DNA of 64,000 bases from Amblyornis subalaris (taxonomy: Eukaryota > Chordata > Aves > Passeriformes > Ptilonorhynchidae), in contig JACAXG010000106.1 in the NCBI GenBank assembly GCA_018881555.1, forward strand, positions 2,665,905 through 2,729,904. The letters run 5' to 3'. How positions within the stretch are numbered: the first letter of the stretch is position 1; every line of letters starts with the position of its first letter. The notes below the pieces were generated by a model that worked only from the letters and a program-made list of their open reading frames with translations, searched no databases and was not told where the DNA came from. Shown in pieces: positions 24,136-35,228 of this stretch. Position numbers and translations under genes: made by a program.

Positions 24136-24718
24136 TGACTTGGGGTGAACTTTAAAACTCATCTCACTCCAANNCCCTGCNATGGGCAGGGACACCTTCC
24201 ACTATCCCAGCCTGCTGCAAGCACCGTCCAACGCAGCCTTGGACACTTCCAGGGANGGGGCAGCCACAGCTTCTCTGGGAAAACTGTGCTAGGTCCTCAG
24301 CACCCTCACAGGGAAGAATTCCTTTCCTTTATCCCATCTAACCCCCACCTCTCGCAGTGGAAAGCCATTTCCCCTTCCTCTGTCCCTCCATCTCTTGTCC
24401 CAAGTCCCTCTCCAGCTCTCTTGCACCCCTTTAGGCACTCGCAGGGGCTCTGAGGTCTCCCTGGAACTTTCTCTTCTCCATTGNTGGGAAGAGTTCCCAA
24501 CTCCAACAGCTGATCTCTTCTGGAACAGCCCCTTTATTAACAGTGGCACCATTATCTTCCACCACAAGCAGACTTTGCTACNTCCATATGGCAAAATCAA
24601 GGAGAAATCAGGATTTTGCATGATTTTTCCNGGAGCTGAAAACNCTCAGCTTTCCCAGCCTGGCTCCAGAGCAGAGGGGTTCCAGCCCTCAGAGCATCTT
24701 CATGTCCCTCCTTTGGAC
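24136..24718 (-). mobile_element. CR1 LINE fragment (antisense), interrupted
   Basis: The reverse-complement CR1 3' end appears at about 24136, with 'ctttaaaactcatctcactc', 'accttccactatcccagcct' and 'ccctcacagggaagaattcc'. CR1 sequence continues to 'ctggaactttctcttctcca' at about 24480, then resumes at about 24632 with 'ggagctgaaaac' and 'cagcctggctccagagcag' to about 24718. The roughly 150 bases in between are not CR1 and are related to sequence at 25894-26014. Several Ns fall in the copy. Confidence 0.85.
24481..24631. repeat. unidentified insert within CR1 (copy A)
   Basis: This segment splits the CR1 between its 'cttctcca' and 'ggctgaac' positions. It starts with the inverted repeat TGGGAA-gag-TTCCCA (24485-24499). 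From 24507 ('cagctgatctcttctggaac') to about 24630 ('attttgcatgatttttcc') it aligns with 25894-26014 at roughly 80-85% by eye, in the same orientation. The family is unknown to me. It could be a fragment of an LTR or other dispersed repeat, or a template-switch duplication from the neighbouring locus. Confidence 0.6.
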
Positions 24719-25893
24719 AAATGAGGGCAGNTTCGAACCAGGATTTTTAATATCTTTTTTATTTCTTTTTTTTGAATCGTTTGAAAGAGGAAGAGCTTTG
24801 CAAGGGGGAAGTTCCAAAATTGCCATTTCAAGTGTTTTGTTTTTGTTTTCAAAGCATATTNGAGCCAAAACAAAAGGGAGAGAAGGAGAGTCTAAGAAGG
24901 GCTTTCAAGTCAAAAGGGACGAGCGGGAGGGCAGAATTTTGGGGGCAGATTTCTGTTACATCCTGTACGTCCAGTCTCCAGGCAGGACTGGGGGGAACGA
25001 GCCAAAACCCTGAACTCCATCAATGCCATTCTGGCTTCTGAATGAATGTGACAGTGAGAGACTGTGGGAAGCAACTTAACACAAATGGAAAATTTGCAAG
25101 TGAAGAACTATAATAATCGTCTCCCATAACAGCCAGATCAGGTTTCAAGGAGTTCTCTTTGCTTTTTTTGTTGTGGGGTTGGGNTTTTTTTTTTTCCTTC
25201 NCCCTCTCTGAGTGCAGTTTAGCTGGCACATTTTGTTCAGGATACTTATGAGAATGACTAACAGTTTGCTGCTGATGATAAATAAGTTGGGTCACAGCAC
25301 AGACAAACAGCAAGAGTCAGTGAGCTCCATCGACTGTCACATGCAGAAAAAATGATTCAGGTACNGAAAACACATTTTTAATTATTTCCACATCCGCAGC
25401 TGCTGCAAATCAGAAGTTTTCCCTTGAATTCAGTATGGTGCAGCAATTCCCCACTGGGAATAGCAGCTCTTTCCCACCCCAGGCATGTGCCTCTGTACAA
25501 CAGCTCTACCACAGGCTGCCCCAATCCTTGTTTTAAGGGTTCNACCCCTCCAGCAGAGTACCACCAAAAAAAACCCAGTCAAATTGATGCAAATATTCTA
25601 CAGGTTGTGTATTTATCCTGCTGCAGCAGCCCAGGTGCATCTCCTGCCACAGTCCATAGCAGCTGACCCCATTTTCAGGAAAGTGCCACAGAAAAAGCTG
25701 AATTTTCTCAGGTTCACACGTTAACCTGACTTGTCACTAGAGGTTTACACTTCCAAAACCTTTCCAAATTCCAGCAGCACAGCCCTGAGCCCCCCTCCCC
25801 AGCCAAAACTCAACNACAGGAATTCTTGACATCCCATGCNCATAATTTAAGGGACTCAGATTTATTTCCCTTGGTTGCNCCCAGCACCTGGAT
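24719..25893. other. unique non-coding spacer
   Basis: Spacer between the interrupted CR1 and repeat copy B. It holds an interrupted T tract around 25179-25198 and an octamer ATGCAAAT at 25587-25594. No gene is recognised. Confidence 0.35.
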
Positions 25894-26014
25894 CAGCTGA
25901 TCTCTTCTGGAACAACCCCTTCATTCTGGCAATTCATTCTCTTCCACCATAAGCAGATATTGCTACTTCTGCGGGGCAAAACTAAGGAGAAACCAGGATT
26001 TTGCATGGTTTTCC
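25894..26014. repeat. unidentified dispersed repeat (copy B)
   Basis: This aligns with 24507-24630. Both share 'cagctgatctcttctggaac' at the left, 'tcttccacca' and 'aagcaga' in the middle, and 'caggattttgcatg' near the right end. Differences are scattered substitutions and a small length change. At its left edge GATCAGCTGATC (25891-25902) is a perfect palindrome. No CR1 flanks this copy. Confidence 0.6.
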
Positions 26015-29000
26015 AGCAGCCACTTGAATTGAATGCATTTTTCCATTAAACAATTAGTAGGAACTGGTGCTGATACACACAAATTCCAAAGCCATTAGAA
26101 ANGACATAGGTTCATGCTGATATTTGATTCATCATTACATATCACTTCTAGACTACTTAGAAAAACCAGATTAGATGTATGTTAACATACTGATTGACAT
26201 TTAGGTGGTTTACTGCAAGAAAATGNGAAAAGCAGNCCAGAATGGCAGATTTTCNTCCNTTTTTTTTTTTTTTNANAACAAGCAACTTAATCCTGATTTT
26301 ACTACTGAGATCCCTTTCCCTGGATCTTCAGCTTCATACNCCAAGCTCTCTGTGTTTCATTTATACCTCTGGCTGTACATTTCCATTAACTGAAGGAATN
26401 TCTGCCACATCTCTGCAATGGATTCAGCAAAAACAGCTTTGATATTTCTATTTCTTTATTGACAAACTTACTCCCACAAGAAATATATGAACCTTTAAAG
26501 AAAGACATCATGGAGAANCCTCTAGAAAGGACCAGGGAACAGCCAGCCAACTATGCTGGGGCAAGTGGTGGTGTTACAGAACAGGAAAAGCCACAGACTG
26601 ACCTGGAGATGGGAAAAAACTTCCAAAAAGTCTCTTCAACACTGCTCAGAACATGCTACAGCTGAAAGAAGCACTTAGCCAAAACCACGCCTAAAAGCAA
26701 GGAGCAGCTCCCAAGGACACAGCAAGAACCATTTCTGCCTGCCACAGCCACTGAGTTTTCTCTACTAAAACCACTTTCCAGTTTCATTATAATAAAACCC
26801 AAATTTAAAGGCTTTAGGTCCTCGTGGATCGCAAAAAGACAATACTGGGGCAAACTCACCCCAAACCTCTGACCAACTCAAAGCCACAACACAGCCTCAT
26901 ATCTCTCTTCATTATCAACATCACACAGGTTTAGTCCAAATCCTCCAAAACAGAGCCAAACAACACCATGGACCCTGTACAACGCACCAGAACCGTCAAA
27001 CAGAGAAAAGCTGCATCGCACTTACCTTGGGTGGGTCACAGGGCTGCAGGTGATGCTCAGAAGCAGGAGGAGGTGTTGGTGATAGCTCTCCAGGATCCTC
27101 TCACTCTGGTTTTATGGGAGGATGTGTTGACACCATGGCACCCAAGGTGGTTTCACTGGGGGANTTCAACCCCCACTGCTGCTCCTCGACCATCCCTCCC
27201 TCAGGTGAGCAGCATCCACCTGACCCAGCCCATGAGCTTTCACCCCTGATGCCCTTAATTTCGAGCTCCAGGCTACACCAACCCCCTTTTCAATCCCATC
27301 AGCAAAAGTCCTTCAGGTGTTCCTCATGTTTGAGAGGGCTGTAACTACCCTCACTGAAACAGCAAAAGTGTTTTCTACTAACAACGACCTCCTTAAAAGC
27401 AAGCATTCTCTTTTTTTTTAATCGAATAAACAAAGCCAAAAGCTTTTCCTATGCATTGCTAACCTGACTCCTCATCTGTATAAAGCACAACTGTTGGAGT
27501 GACTCCTCTCACAGGGTTTTCTGCCACACACGCCCAGCTCTGGGGCTCACACTGCAAGGACGGGGCAATCAGTTTGAGATGGCCCCAAAAAATGACCCCC
27601 AGATACATCTTCAGGACCTCAGTTCCTCTGATAACCACAGAGATGGGTGGGAGGTGATGAGAGCACTGCAGATCCATACATTAAACGTATGTCTGAGAGA
27701 GTGGAGGGTACAGCTTGCCCAGCAAATGGAGTAGCTGAGAGTGATGCAATAAAGATCGAACTGACACAAGTTTTCTCTGGGCACATCCCTGGGGAATGCT
27801 CTTGGCTGCTTTGGGTAATGAGGGGAAACAGAATTTCCCCCTGCAGGAGGGAGCCCTCTTCTCCTAGTGGCTGCGGATCACACAGACAGTGGTCTCACCC
27901 TTGCTCATCTGTGCAGACTTCTCCTTTAACAGTTCCCACCCCAGCCCAACTCCTGGGTTATCCACATTCTCCTCCTTTACTCCTGTGAGCTCCTTTGTGA
28001 TAAAGAACTCTCGCTTTGCAAAATGCACCAGCACCATCAAAGTACCTCCTATAAACATCCCACTGTACAACACCTCTGGGGGTTAAAAATGTATTTTATT
28101 TCCCTTTGCCACCTACCTCGGGNGCTGAGTCACAGCCCAAACGATATTTTTGTGGAAACTCTTTATTAAAGGCCTGCTAAGTGTGTACAAGCACGCAGTG
28201 ACCTGCCAGATCCCTGCTGGGGCACCCAGTGGCACGGAAGTGTTTGATATCACTCACCCCCCACACGTCCCCGTCCTTAGAGGCAATGGAAATTGTTTCC
28301 TTTATCCATATTCTCTGAGGTCTCCAAGTCTGCTGGGTGTTTTCCTGCAGTGCCTGTTGTGCTTCCCATACTCTTTCCCAGAGAAATGATCCTGCCACAG
28401 TCCATTTTTTAGCTTCTCCCTCGCAGCAAAATCTTTGTGAGGATATTGGGGGGAGGCTGAGATTTTCCAGCTCCTTTTAAAGCCCTATCCAGAGTACTCC
28501 TGGCTGCAGGAGGCCAACTTCCACCTCTTGATGGAGTTTTTCATGCCCCTGCCTATTCCCAGCACATGCTGNTGATGAATTTTGGAATTTTATGTCAAAC
28601 AACTCCTTAAAAAGTTAATTCACCTTTTTAAAATGTGTTGATAAATTCAGCAAAATCAACTCCATACTTTACTCAGGTCCTGAGTTTCACTATCAAAAGC
28701 TTTCTGAAAAAGTTTTGTTATAAAATATTTGTAATGCTAAAACCTCTTCTAAACACAGAGTTTACACAAGTCAAGCTTAATAAAGTGTTTTCCCCTCGAA
28801 TTGACAGAATTGGTCACTTTTCAAATGAGCCTCCCATAACATATTCCTTTGAACGAATAACAGGGATTTTCATCAGTCCCCATCCAGCCTCCCAGTGTCC
28901 TTGCTGTATCCCACCCTCTTCCAGGGAATACCAAGCTGGACCAGCTACTCCAGTACATACAAACCCCACTTCTTTGTCTCAGCTCCACCCAGGAGCNGAG

Positions 29001-29886
29001 TTCTCCCTGCTCCACCAGCACTTTGCATATCCTCCCCCCCAGGATATGATTTCCCTTCCTTAGCAAATATTAACCTTTTCAAAAGTTGCTTCCAAATGTT
29101 CTGTTTGCTGTTTCGTGTGTGATTTCGGCTGGTGTCAGTCTGGTACTTTTATGAGTCAGATCCCCATAATTGCGAGAGGCAATTAGCAGAGTTCATCCGT
29201 AGCTTCATTTTATTTTCGTGCCTCAGATTAAAGACATATTTCTCACACACTCCGAGGTTTTTTTTTACGTGGCGTGTTATATTCAAATCTCTGCAGCACA
29301 GTTTTATGGTTATCATCCTACAAACCAACTGAAAACAGTCAAAAAAGTGCAGTGTTTCAGAAGTTCATAAATGAAGCGGGTTTGGTTCACTTCCTTTTTC
29401 CCTACATTCCTTTATTCCGAGGAATGTTCGGTAACCACTCTGAATCACTGACCTGGAAAGGGTTTGCTGTTNGGTGAGGCATCTCTGTCTGCCTTTGCAC
29501 ACCAGAACCTCCTTTGCTTTTGTTCTTTCCTCCACAAACTCTCTGCAGAAGCACTGAAAATCCAATTGCTGATATGACAAAGGCGTTCCAGAATAAGCTG
29601 AATTTTGCTCTGTATGGATAGGACCTCATTTCCCTTTAGGAAAAAATGACATTGAAGTGATAGGAGAAATCAGCAACTGGGTTGTGATCTCCATCTTCCA
29701 GCTCTACTGGGTCATGAAAGACACTTGGAGAAGTCCTATATAAAGAAAGGGGAGAGTTTCAGAAACAAACTTCAGGCATAAATAATCAGAGTGGTGGTGG
29801 AGCTGGCCAAGTACCACCTGATCCCAGTGTTCTTGTGGAGCAGAACACCTCAAAGTGCCTGGATCACCTCCCTCCTTCAGGAATCA
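26015..29886. other. unique non-coding sequence
   Basis: 3.9 kb with no recognisable transposon or exon. A T run flanked by Ns lies at 26255-26276. A CCAAGGTAAGT splice-donor-like site reads on the minus strand near 27025, without a recognisable coding exon beside it. The longest frame is 142 codons (28635-29063 plus), with no domain seen. The segment 29090-29340 is unique and AT-rich and could be regulatory, though this is untested. Confidence 0.35.
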
Positions 29887-30220
29887 GAATCACAGAAAGG
29901 TTTGGGTTGGAAGGTACCTTAAAGCTCATCCAGTCCCACCCCCTGCCATGGACAAGGACACCTTCCACTATCCCAGGTTGCTCCAAGCCCTGTCCAACCT
30001 GGCCTGGGACACTTCCAGGGATGGGGCAGCCACAGCTTCTCTGGGCAACNTGTGCCAGGACCTCCCCACCCTCAAAGGGAAGGATTCCTTCCCAATATCC
30101 CATCTAACCCAGCCCTCTGTCAGCAGAAAGCCATTCCNTCTTTTCCTGTCCCTCCAGGCCCTTGTCCAAAGTCCCTCTCCAGCTCTCCTAGAGCCCCTTT
30201 AAGCACTAGAAGGTTCTCCT
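29887..30220 (-). mobile_element. CR1 LINE, 3' fragment (antisense)
   Basis: Starts at 'gaatcacagaaaggtttggg', contains 'cttccactatcccaggttgc', 'gggatggggcagccacagc' and 'atcccatctaacccagccct', and is truncated near 'aggttctcctggg'. It is well preserved and close in sequence to the plus-strand copy at 31585-31858, so it probably belongs to the same relatively young subfamily. Plus-strand frames of 90 and 115 codons across it are antisense readings. Confidence 0.93.
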
Positions 30221-31584
30221 GGGCTGCTTTAAGTATTTGTTTTCCTATTTAAATGTAGATATTGTGTGAGCAGTAACAGGTAGAACCCCAATGCTAAAGC
30301 CCATTTGGGAGATCTTTCAAACCCTCAAAGTTTTGATCACGTGTTTGAATGTTTAAGTGAAAGTAGAAAGTAGGAAAGGGGAGAAAATCCACCTTAACAT
30401 TGCTTCTAAACGTCTATTAACTTGCCAGGTTTTTATTATTAATAAAATCTTTTCTGAAAAGTCTTATAGCATTTTCTGAAAATATAAAGAAGGAAGTGAA
30501 ATATGTATAAAGGTAAATAAAAATGCACAGCTACAAAGACATGCANGTTACAAAGCATCCCAGCAGTCATCTATCTTATCCAAGATCCAAGTGTGGCACA
30601 AAGCAGATGGATAATAACAGGATACCACTTACCCACTTAGCTAATCTGTCCAAATTGGAAAGAAGATGTTAAGACTCAGAGGTACTACTTAAATAAAGGA
30701 ATATGCACCATGTGGTTCGAAGCATTGTATGAAATGTCGTGTTAGAAATGCTAATATTCTAATAAACAGATATATCCCTGCCCACATTCCTTTGAATTTA
30801 AAGCTTTATAGTANGATAATATGCTAAGTTAAATCTGCAGGGCCACAGCCAGAGGTGACACCAATGGTTGTGCAAGNGTGACACTGGTGAGGGTGTAACT
30901 CACAGCACAGAAAGCAGAGGACAGGCCCAGGAGCACCTTACAAGAGGGAAGAGCTGGATAGAAGCAACAGGAAATAAATAAAATTATCCAAATGAATGCA
31001 ATGCACATTTTCTACATCTTTTTAAAAGGTGCTGAATCACATGGTATCTATTTCTCCACACAAACCATTGTCAAGACCCCGGGTGTACCACACTCAGGGG
31101 GCTGGTGCTGGGTGAATAAACATCAGGACTGATGATTTTGGCTGAATCCAGGATGTAAGAGATTTTTCAGGGAAACAAGACCAGTGCTTGGAGCAAAACC
31201 CCAGAGTAACCTGGCCAGGGAAGTGCACAGACAGGTGTCAGACAATGACAGTCCATTCAAGAGGGCTGCATATTTTTTTTCAATTGCTTTTTAAAAACTG
31301 TAACTGGAACTCTGGTTTTTCCTAAAATGCATTTGTAAATTAAAAGCACACAGCTTGAAGGACAATTATTGTTTGGTCACAAACACTCTGAGTGATGAGA
31401 AGCTGTTTCCTGAGCATCTCCCCACTGTGTAGTAACTCAGCAATGGCTATTCCATGAAGAAACCAGGATGTAGGGAAGAAAACAAGTCTTCCAAGAACTT
31501 GTGTATGTCACCTTCTGATTGTGGTGTTCAATGTTGGCTGCTGAGGGCAGAATTCAGTTCAATAAATTAACTGAACACCTGTAG
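30221..31584. other. unique AT-rich non-coding sequence
   Basis: Spacer between two inverted CR1 copies. Nothing coding or repetitive is recognised. Confidence 0.35.
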
Positions 31585-31858
31585 TGACAGGGCACAGGGA
31601 ATGGTTTTAAAGGGAAAGAGAGAAGGGTTAGATGGGATGTTGGGAAGGAATTCTTCCCCGTGAGGGTGGTGAGGTCCTGGCACAGGTTGTCCAGAGAAGC
31701 TGTGGCTGCCCCATCCCTGGAAGTGTCCCAGGCCAGGTTGGACGGGGCTTGGAGCACACTGGGAGAGTGGAAGATGTCCCTGCCTGTGGAAGGGGGTTGG
31801 AATAAGATGGATTTACGGTCCCTTCCAACCCAAACCTTTCCTGTGATTATTTCATTCT
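31585..31858 (+). mobile_element. CR1 LINE, 3' fragment
   Basis: The 5' junction is near 'gtgacagggcacagggaatg'. The body contains 'gggttagatgggatgttggg', 'ctggcacaggttgtccagag' and 'cccttccaacccaaacc', and ends in a degenerate 'ctgtgattatttcattct' tail. It is truncated and has no coding capacity. It lies head-to-head with the copy at 29887-30220. Confidence 0.93.
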
Positions 31859-32186
31859 TCTTTAAGGTAGAAAATCAGGAAAAGCAACACACAAATCCCA
31901 GTGTGAGCAGAAGTACAAACCCAGCAGCACTCTCCTTCACATCAAAAATTCAGTGTGTGCTTTGGCAGACTCTTACCATGAAAGCTCCTTGTCCCTCTGT
32001 GTCTGATGAATTCCCTAAAATACAGTTTGGACTCCTTAGTAAGATGTGGAAGCAGCAGAGTTTGCTGTGGTACAGGTAAAGCAACAGGGCATTTTATTTT
32101 AATGAATTTAACCTGAAACAGGTTATATTTTATATCATTACCTGTGTTGTTCTTTTTCATTCACAGTTTCCTGCTAGTGCTGTAAA

Positions 32187-32421
32187 ATTACATATCGAAA
32201 TATATAATCCATATCTAGATATAATTTGTTGTGATATATACATGATATTGATATCTCTGCGTCACCTACAATATATATTATGTACATCTAGATTTAATAC
32301 ATATATACAATAAATAGATATAACAGATAATATCACAATCATGTATCTCTATATAAAATATTATATATATTTCATGTATAGATATATTTACATACACTTA
32401 AATCTATATCTCACATAGACA
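32187..32421. repeat. AT-rich low-complexity block
   Basis: About 235 bases of almost pure A/T with irregular ATATAT, TATAGATA and TATCTAGATA units. It is not a clean microsatellite. Short palindromes abound, so cruciform or slippage-prone structure is plausible. Confidence 0.8.
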
Positions 32422-33437
32422 CGAATGTACATAAAATTAAACCCATCCCTGGATGTTTGCAGGAGGATTTTGTTTTCTCTGCCAGAAGTGAACACCACCC
32501 AAGCAGCTGAGAGTTNACCCAGGATATTTCCATTTCCAGTGCCACTGAGTGTGTAGGTGTCTGACCACCAGCCCTGTCGCTGGGGACAGCAGGTTCTTCC
32601 ATCTCCTTAATGGACATTCCCCTCCGAATGGCTCTGGCCTACCTGACTACAATCCTTTAAATTTTAATTCACTTTACATTTAGCCGAGTCATAAATACCA
32701 TTTAGGTACCAATATTCTGCTTTATGCAATCCCTAAGGTGGTGCTTTTATTTTAATGAAGCCATTTGCAACTTAAGAGGAAAAAAATATTCCATCTTTGA
32801 TTGAATATATTTGTCAGTTTTATTCCCGGCTGGCATTTTTATGTGAAAACTTGAATAAAACTAGGGGATAGCTGCTTACCAACTGGGATAAAAGTTTCAG
32901 TCTGTTTTTGCCTTCAAAATTAGCTGAATAAATGGTCTTTGAAATTCATTTTGAAAACATCAAAGTTAACCTCGACCATAATCAAAAATAAAATCCGGAA
33001 TTAAATTGCATTACAAATGAAAAATTTCCTTGGTTATTTGGTATTTTAGAAGAAATTATACAAGAGCAGATAACAGAACTTTCTATTAAAAATGTTACTT
33101 TCAGTATTATAGAGAAGCAGCGCCTTGCTGCACTTCCATAATTGTATGAGAAGCCAAATATTTGAAGTGTTCAAATATTATTTGTTTCCTCAGATTTTCT
33201 ATTGTGCAGTGGCTTTTATCCAGTAAGTACCTGTCATTTCAGTGGGAGGGAATGTGTGTTTAAGCAATCCTTTTTTTCCTTCATGTGGTGATACAGAAAA
33301 TGAGGAGAATTAGGGTGAAATCACACAACTGACAGCAAAGTTCCAAACCGGAATCTGCACGAGACTCTTGAGGGTCTCCTTGTAACAGAGTAAATAGGAT
33401 TTTATTGTATTATCCCTATCACAGACCAAAATAAGCA
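32422..33437. other. unique AT-rich non-coding sequence
   Basis: No gene or transposon recognised. The stretch 32640-33240 is very AT-rich with many TAAT/ATTA cores and no homopolymers, which is compatible with but does not prove a conserved non-coding element. Confidence 0.35.
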
Positions 33438-33542
33438 TGGAGCAACCTGGGATAGTGGAAGGTGTCCCTGCCCATGGCAGGGGATGGAAGAGGATGAGCT
33501 TTAAGGTCCCTTCCCACCCAAAGCATTCTGTGATTCTGTGAT
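33438..33542 (+). mobile_element. CR1 LINE, 3' tail
   Basis: 'ggagcaacctgggatagtgg', 'aaggtgtccctgcccatggc' and a clean 'attctgtgattctgtgat' terminus are the last 105 bases of a CR1. It is severely 5'-truncated. Confidence 0.92.
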
Positions 33543-34899
33543 CACTTCCAATCACATTTAGAATCATCCAGATTATTGCTAAAAATTATTCCAAATGGAA
33601 ATGCTGCCCACAGAAATTCTAAACAGGGTAAATATCAATACTGAAACAATCAGACTATGAAATTCTGGTTTTCAGTTCCCTTAAAATCCTCATAAATTCT
33701 CTCCTTCCACATCCCTCCACAGAAAACACGGCAACAGAAAATGCTTCCCCAGAAAAGCTGTTGAAAAGTGTGCTGTCAGGAACACTCTTAAGGACAATTC
33801 CAGGTTTAGTTTTATCCTCATAAAATTTCACTCAGGCAGGTAAATGGCATTATGGCCTTTTTATACATAGCGAATTGCATCACAGACCCCAGAAGGCAGC
33901 GAGCTGCCTGGGTCCCGCTGAAATCAGTCTGAGCTAAGCATTTGGAAATACCACAAATCCTTCATATGGTGCTTAAACCAGATCGCAGCTCTCCAGAAGT
34001 CAGGGAACGCTGCCTATCTCGAGGTGAACACACCTCAGTGAGGAAGAGGTGCTCCAGAATTAGTGAAGTCATAAACAGTTATTAATATCAGTTGTCTAAT
34101 CCTTACCAAAAAATCTGTTATCAGAAAACATTTAAAACTATCAAAAAACATTTAAAACTATTTTAAGTCTGTTTCATAAAAGTTATTACAATGTAAAGAC
34201 AACATAAGTTACTTAATAATTTTCATGAACTGGTTACTTTTTTTCTGGACACATATAATTATATACTGATATATACATATATACATGGACGCTACTGACA
34301 CATGAATGTGTATCCCAACCGTACAGTGCAGATATTTTCATGATGGCTGCCAAAAACGGTTCCTTGGATGTTTAAAAATGCACATTTGGAAATCTATCCA
34401 GCCTTTTTGTTCAGTCTTGACCCACGTCATCAGCCTCTCCTGCTCTTTGGGGAAGAGGCAATGCTGGGAAAACTGAGCACCCGCTGCTCAGCCAAAAAGC
34501 TAAAAATGAGAACCACTTGATATCAATTTCCACGGTGCCACAAAATCTGAGCATCTGTCCCTGGAGATTGGAGAGGCTGGAATACCCTATTGAGGCCAGC
34601 ACGGCCTCAGCACCACCAAGGCATTGTTATCCTCTTTCCATTCACCACCCTAACGGAAAGGAGCGTTAATGGTGATCACCTCCTTCAGGAAACACCTAGG
34701 GAAAACCTTCGGGTTCAGCAGCAAAAAAATGATTCCACACAGACTTCCACATTTGGTTTGATCCACAGCTCCTGAAGTCAGTGGGAAAAAATGCAATTAA
34801 CGTCCAACTAATTGATGGATTGGGTCAGCACTCCCAGTTTTCTGCACATTCAGATGCCGATTTTTTTGCACCCGGCCAAAAGATGTTTCAAGGTTTGGT
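33543..34899. other. unique non-coding sequence
   Basis: No gene is recognised. It contains a 20-base tandem duplication at 34121-34160 and a short AT dinucleotide-rich patch at about 34245-34290. Confidence 0.35.
34121..34160. repeat. 20-bp tandem duplication
   Basis: Two head-to-tail 20-base copies (34121-34140 and 34141-34160) ending in 'catttaaaacta', differing at a single position (G/A). Probably a slippage duplication. Confidence 0.85.
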
Positions 34900-34913
34900 T
34901 TCAATTAATTGAA
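34900..34913. repeat. perfect 14-bp palindrome
   Basis: TTCAATTAATTGAA equals its own reverse complement. It contains back-to-back AATTA homeodomain-type cores and sits just left of the GC-rich patch. Confidence 0.7.
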
Positions 34914-34919
34914 CGCTAA

Positions 34920-35110
34920 TGAGCGGTGCCAGATTCACGGGAATGAAATCCTCCTTCCATCCCGGTTTCCTGAAGCCCCGTGGAGTCCCGACAAGGCTCA
35001 GCTCCAGGGAGGAGGAGGAGGAGGAGGAGCAGGAGGGCTCCACACCCGGGGCCACGCGGGCACCGAGGTCTCCGGTCAGGCCCAGGGCTCCCCACGCCGG
35101 AGCTGCTGTC
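34920..35110. promoter_or_regulatory. GC-rich patch with (GGA)n
   Basis: GC-rich sequence with modest CpG content (about 12 by hand count) and a (GGA)7 microsatellite at 35008-35029. Opposing small frames (72 codons minus, 68 and 99 codons plus) have no recognisable domain and owe their length to the trinucleotide run. Two perfect palindromes lie on either side. It may be regulatory, but this is inference from composition and arrangement only. Confidence 0.35.
35008..35029. repeat. (GGA)n microsatellite
   Basis: About seven GGA units. The purine-only strand could adopt non-B structure. Confidence 0.85.
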
Positions 35111-35210
35111 TGTTCCAGCCTTTAAACCGAGCACAAAAGTCTCTAGGAAAGGGATTTAGGTCAGTATTTACATATTTGTCCAGTGACATTATGGGTGCTG
35201 TCAGCTAATG

Positions 35211-35228
35211 CAACAAATGCATTTGTTG
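35211..35228. repeat. perfect 18-bp palindrome
   Basis: CAACAAATGCATTTGTTG is exactly self-complementary. It contains inverted ACAAA/TTTGT (SOX-type) half sites around ATGCAT. It may be a dimeric transcription factor site. Confidence 0.75.

Noticed and set aside
27015..27035. Strong minus-strand splice-donor-like CCAAGGTAAGT near 27025
   Set aside because: No recognisable coding exon or matching acceptor beside it. Such sites occur by chance in 64 kb.
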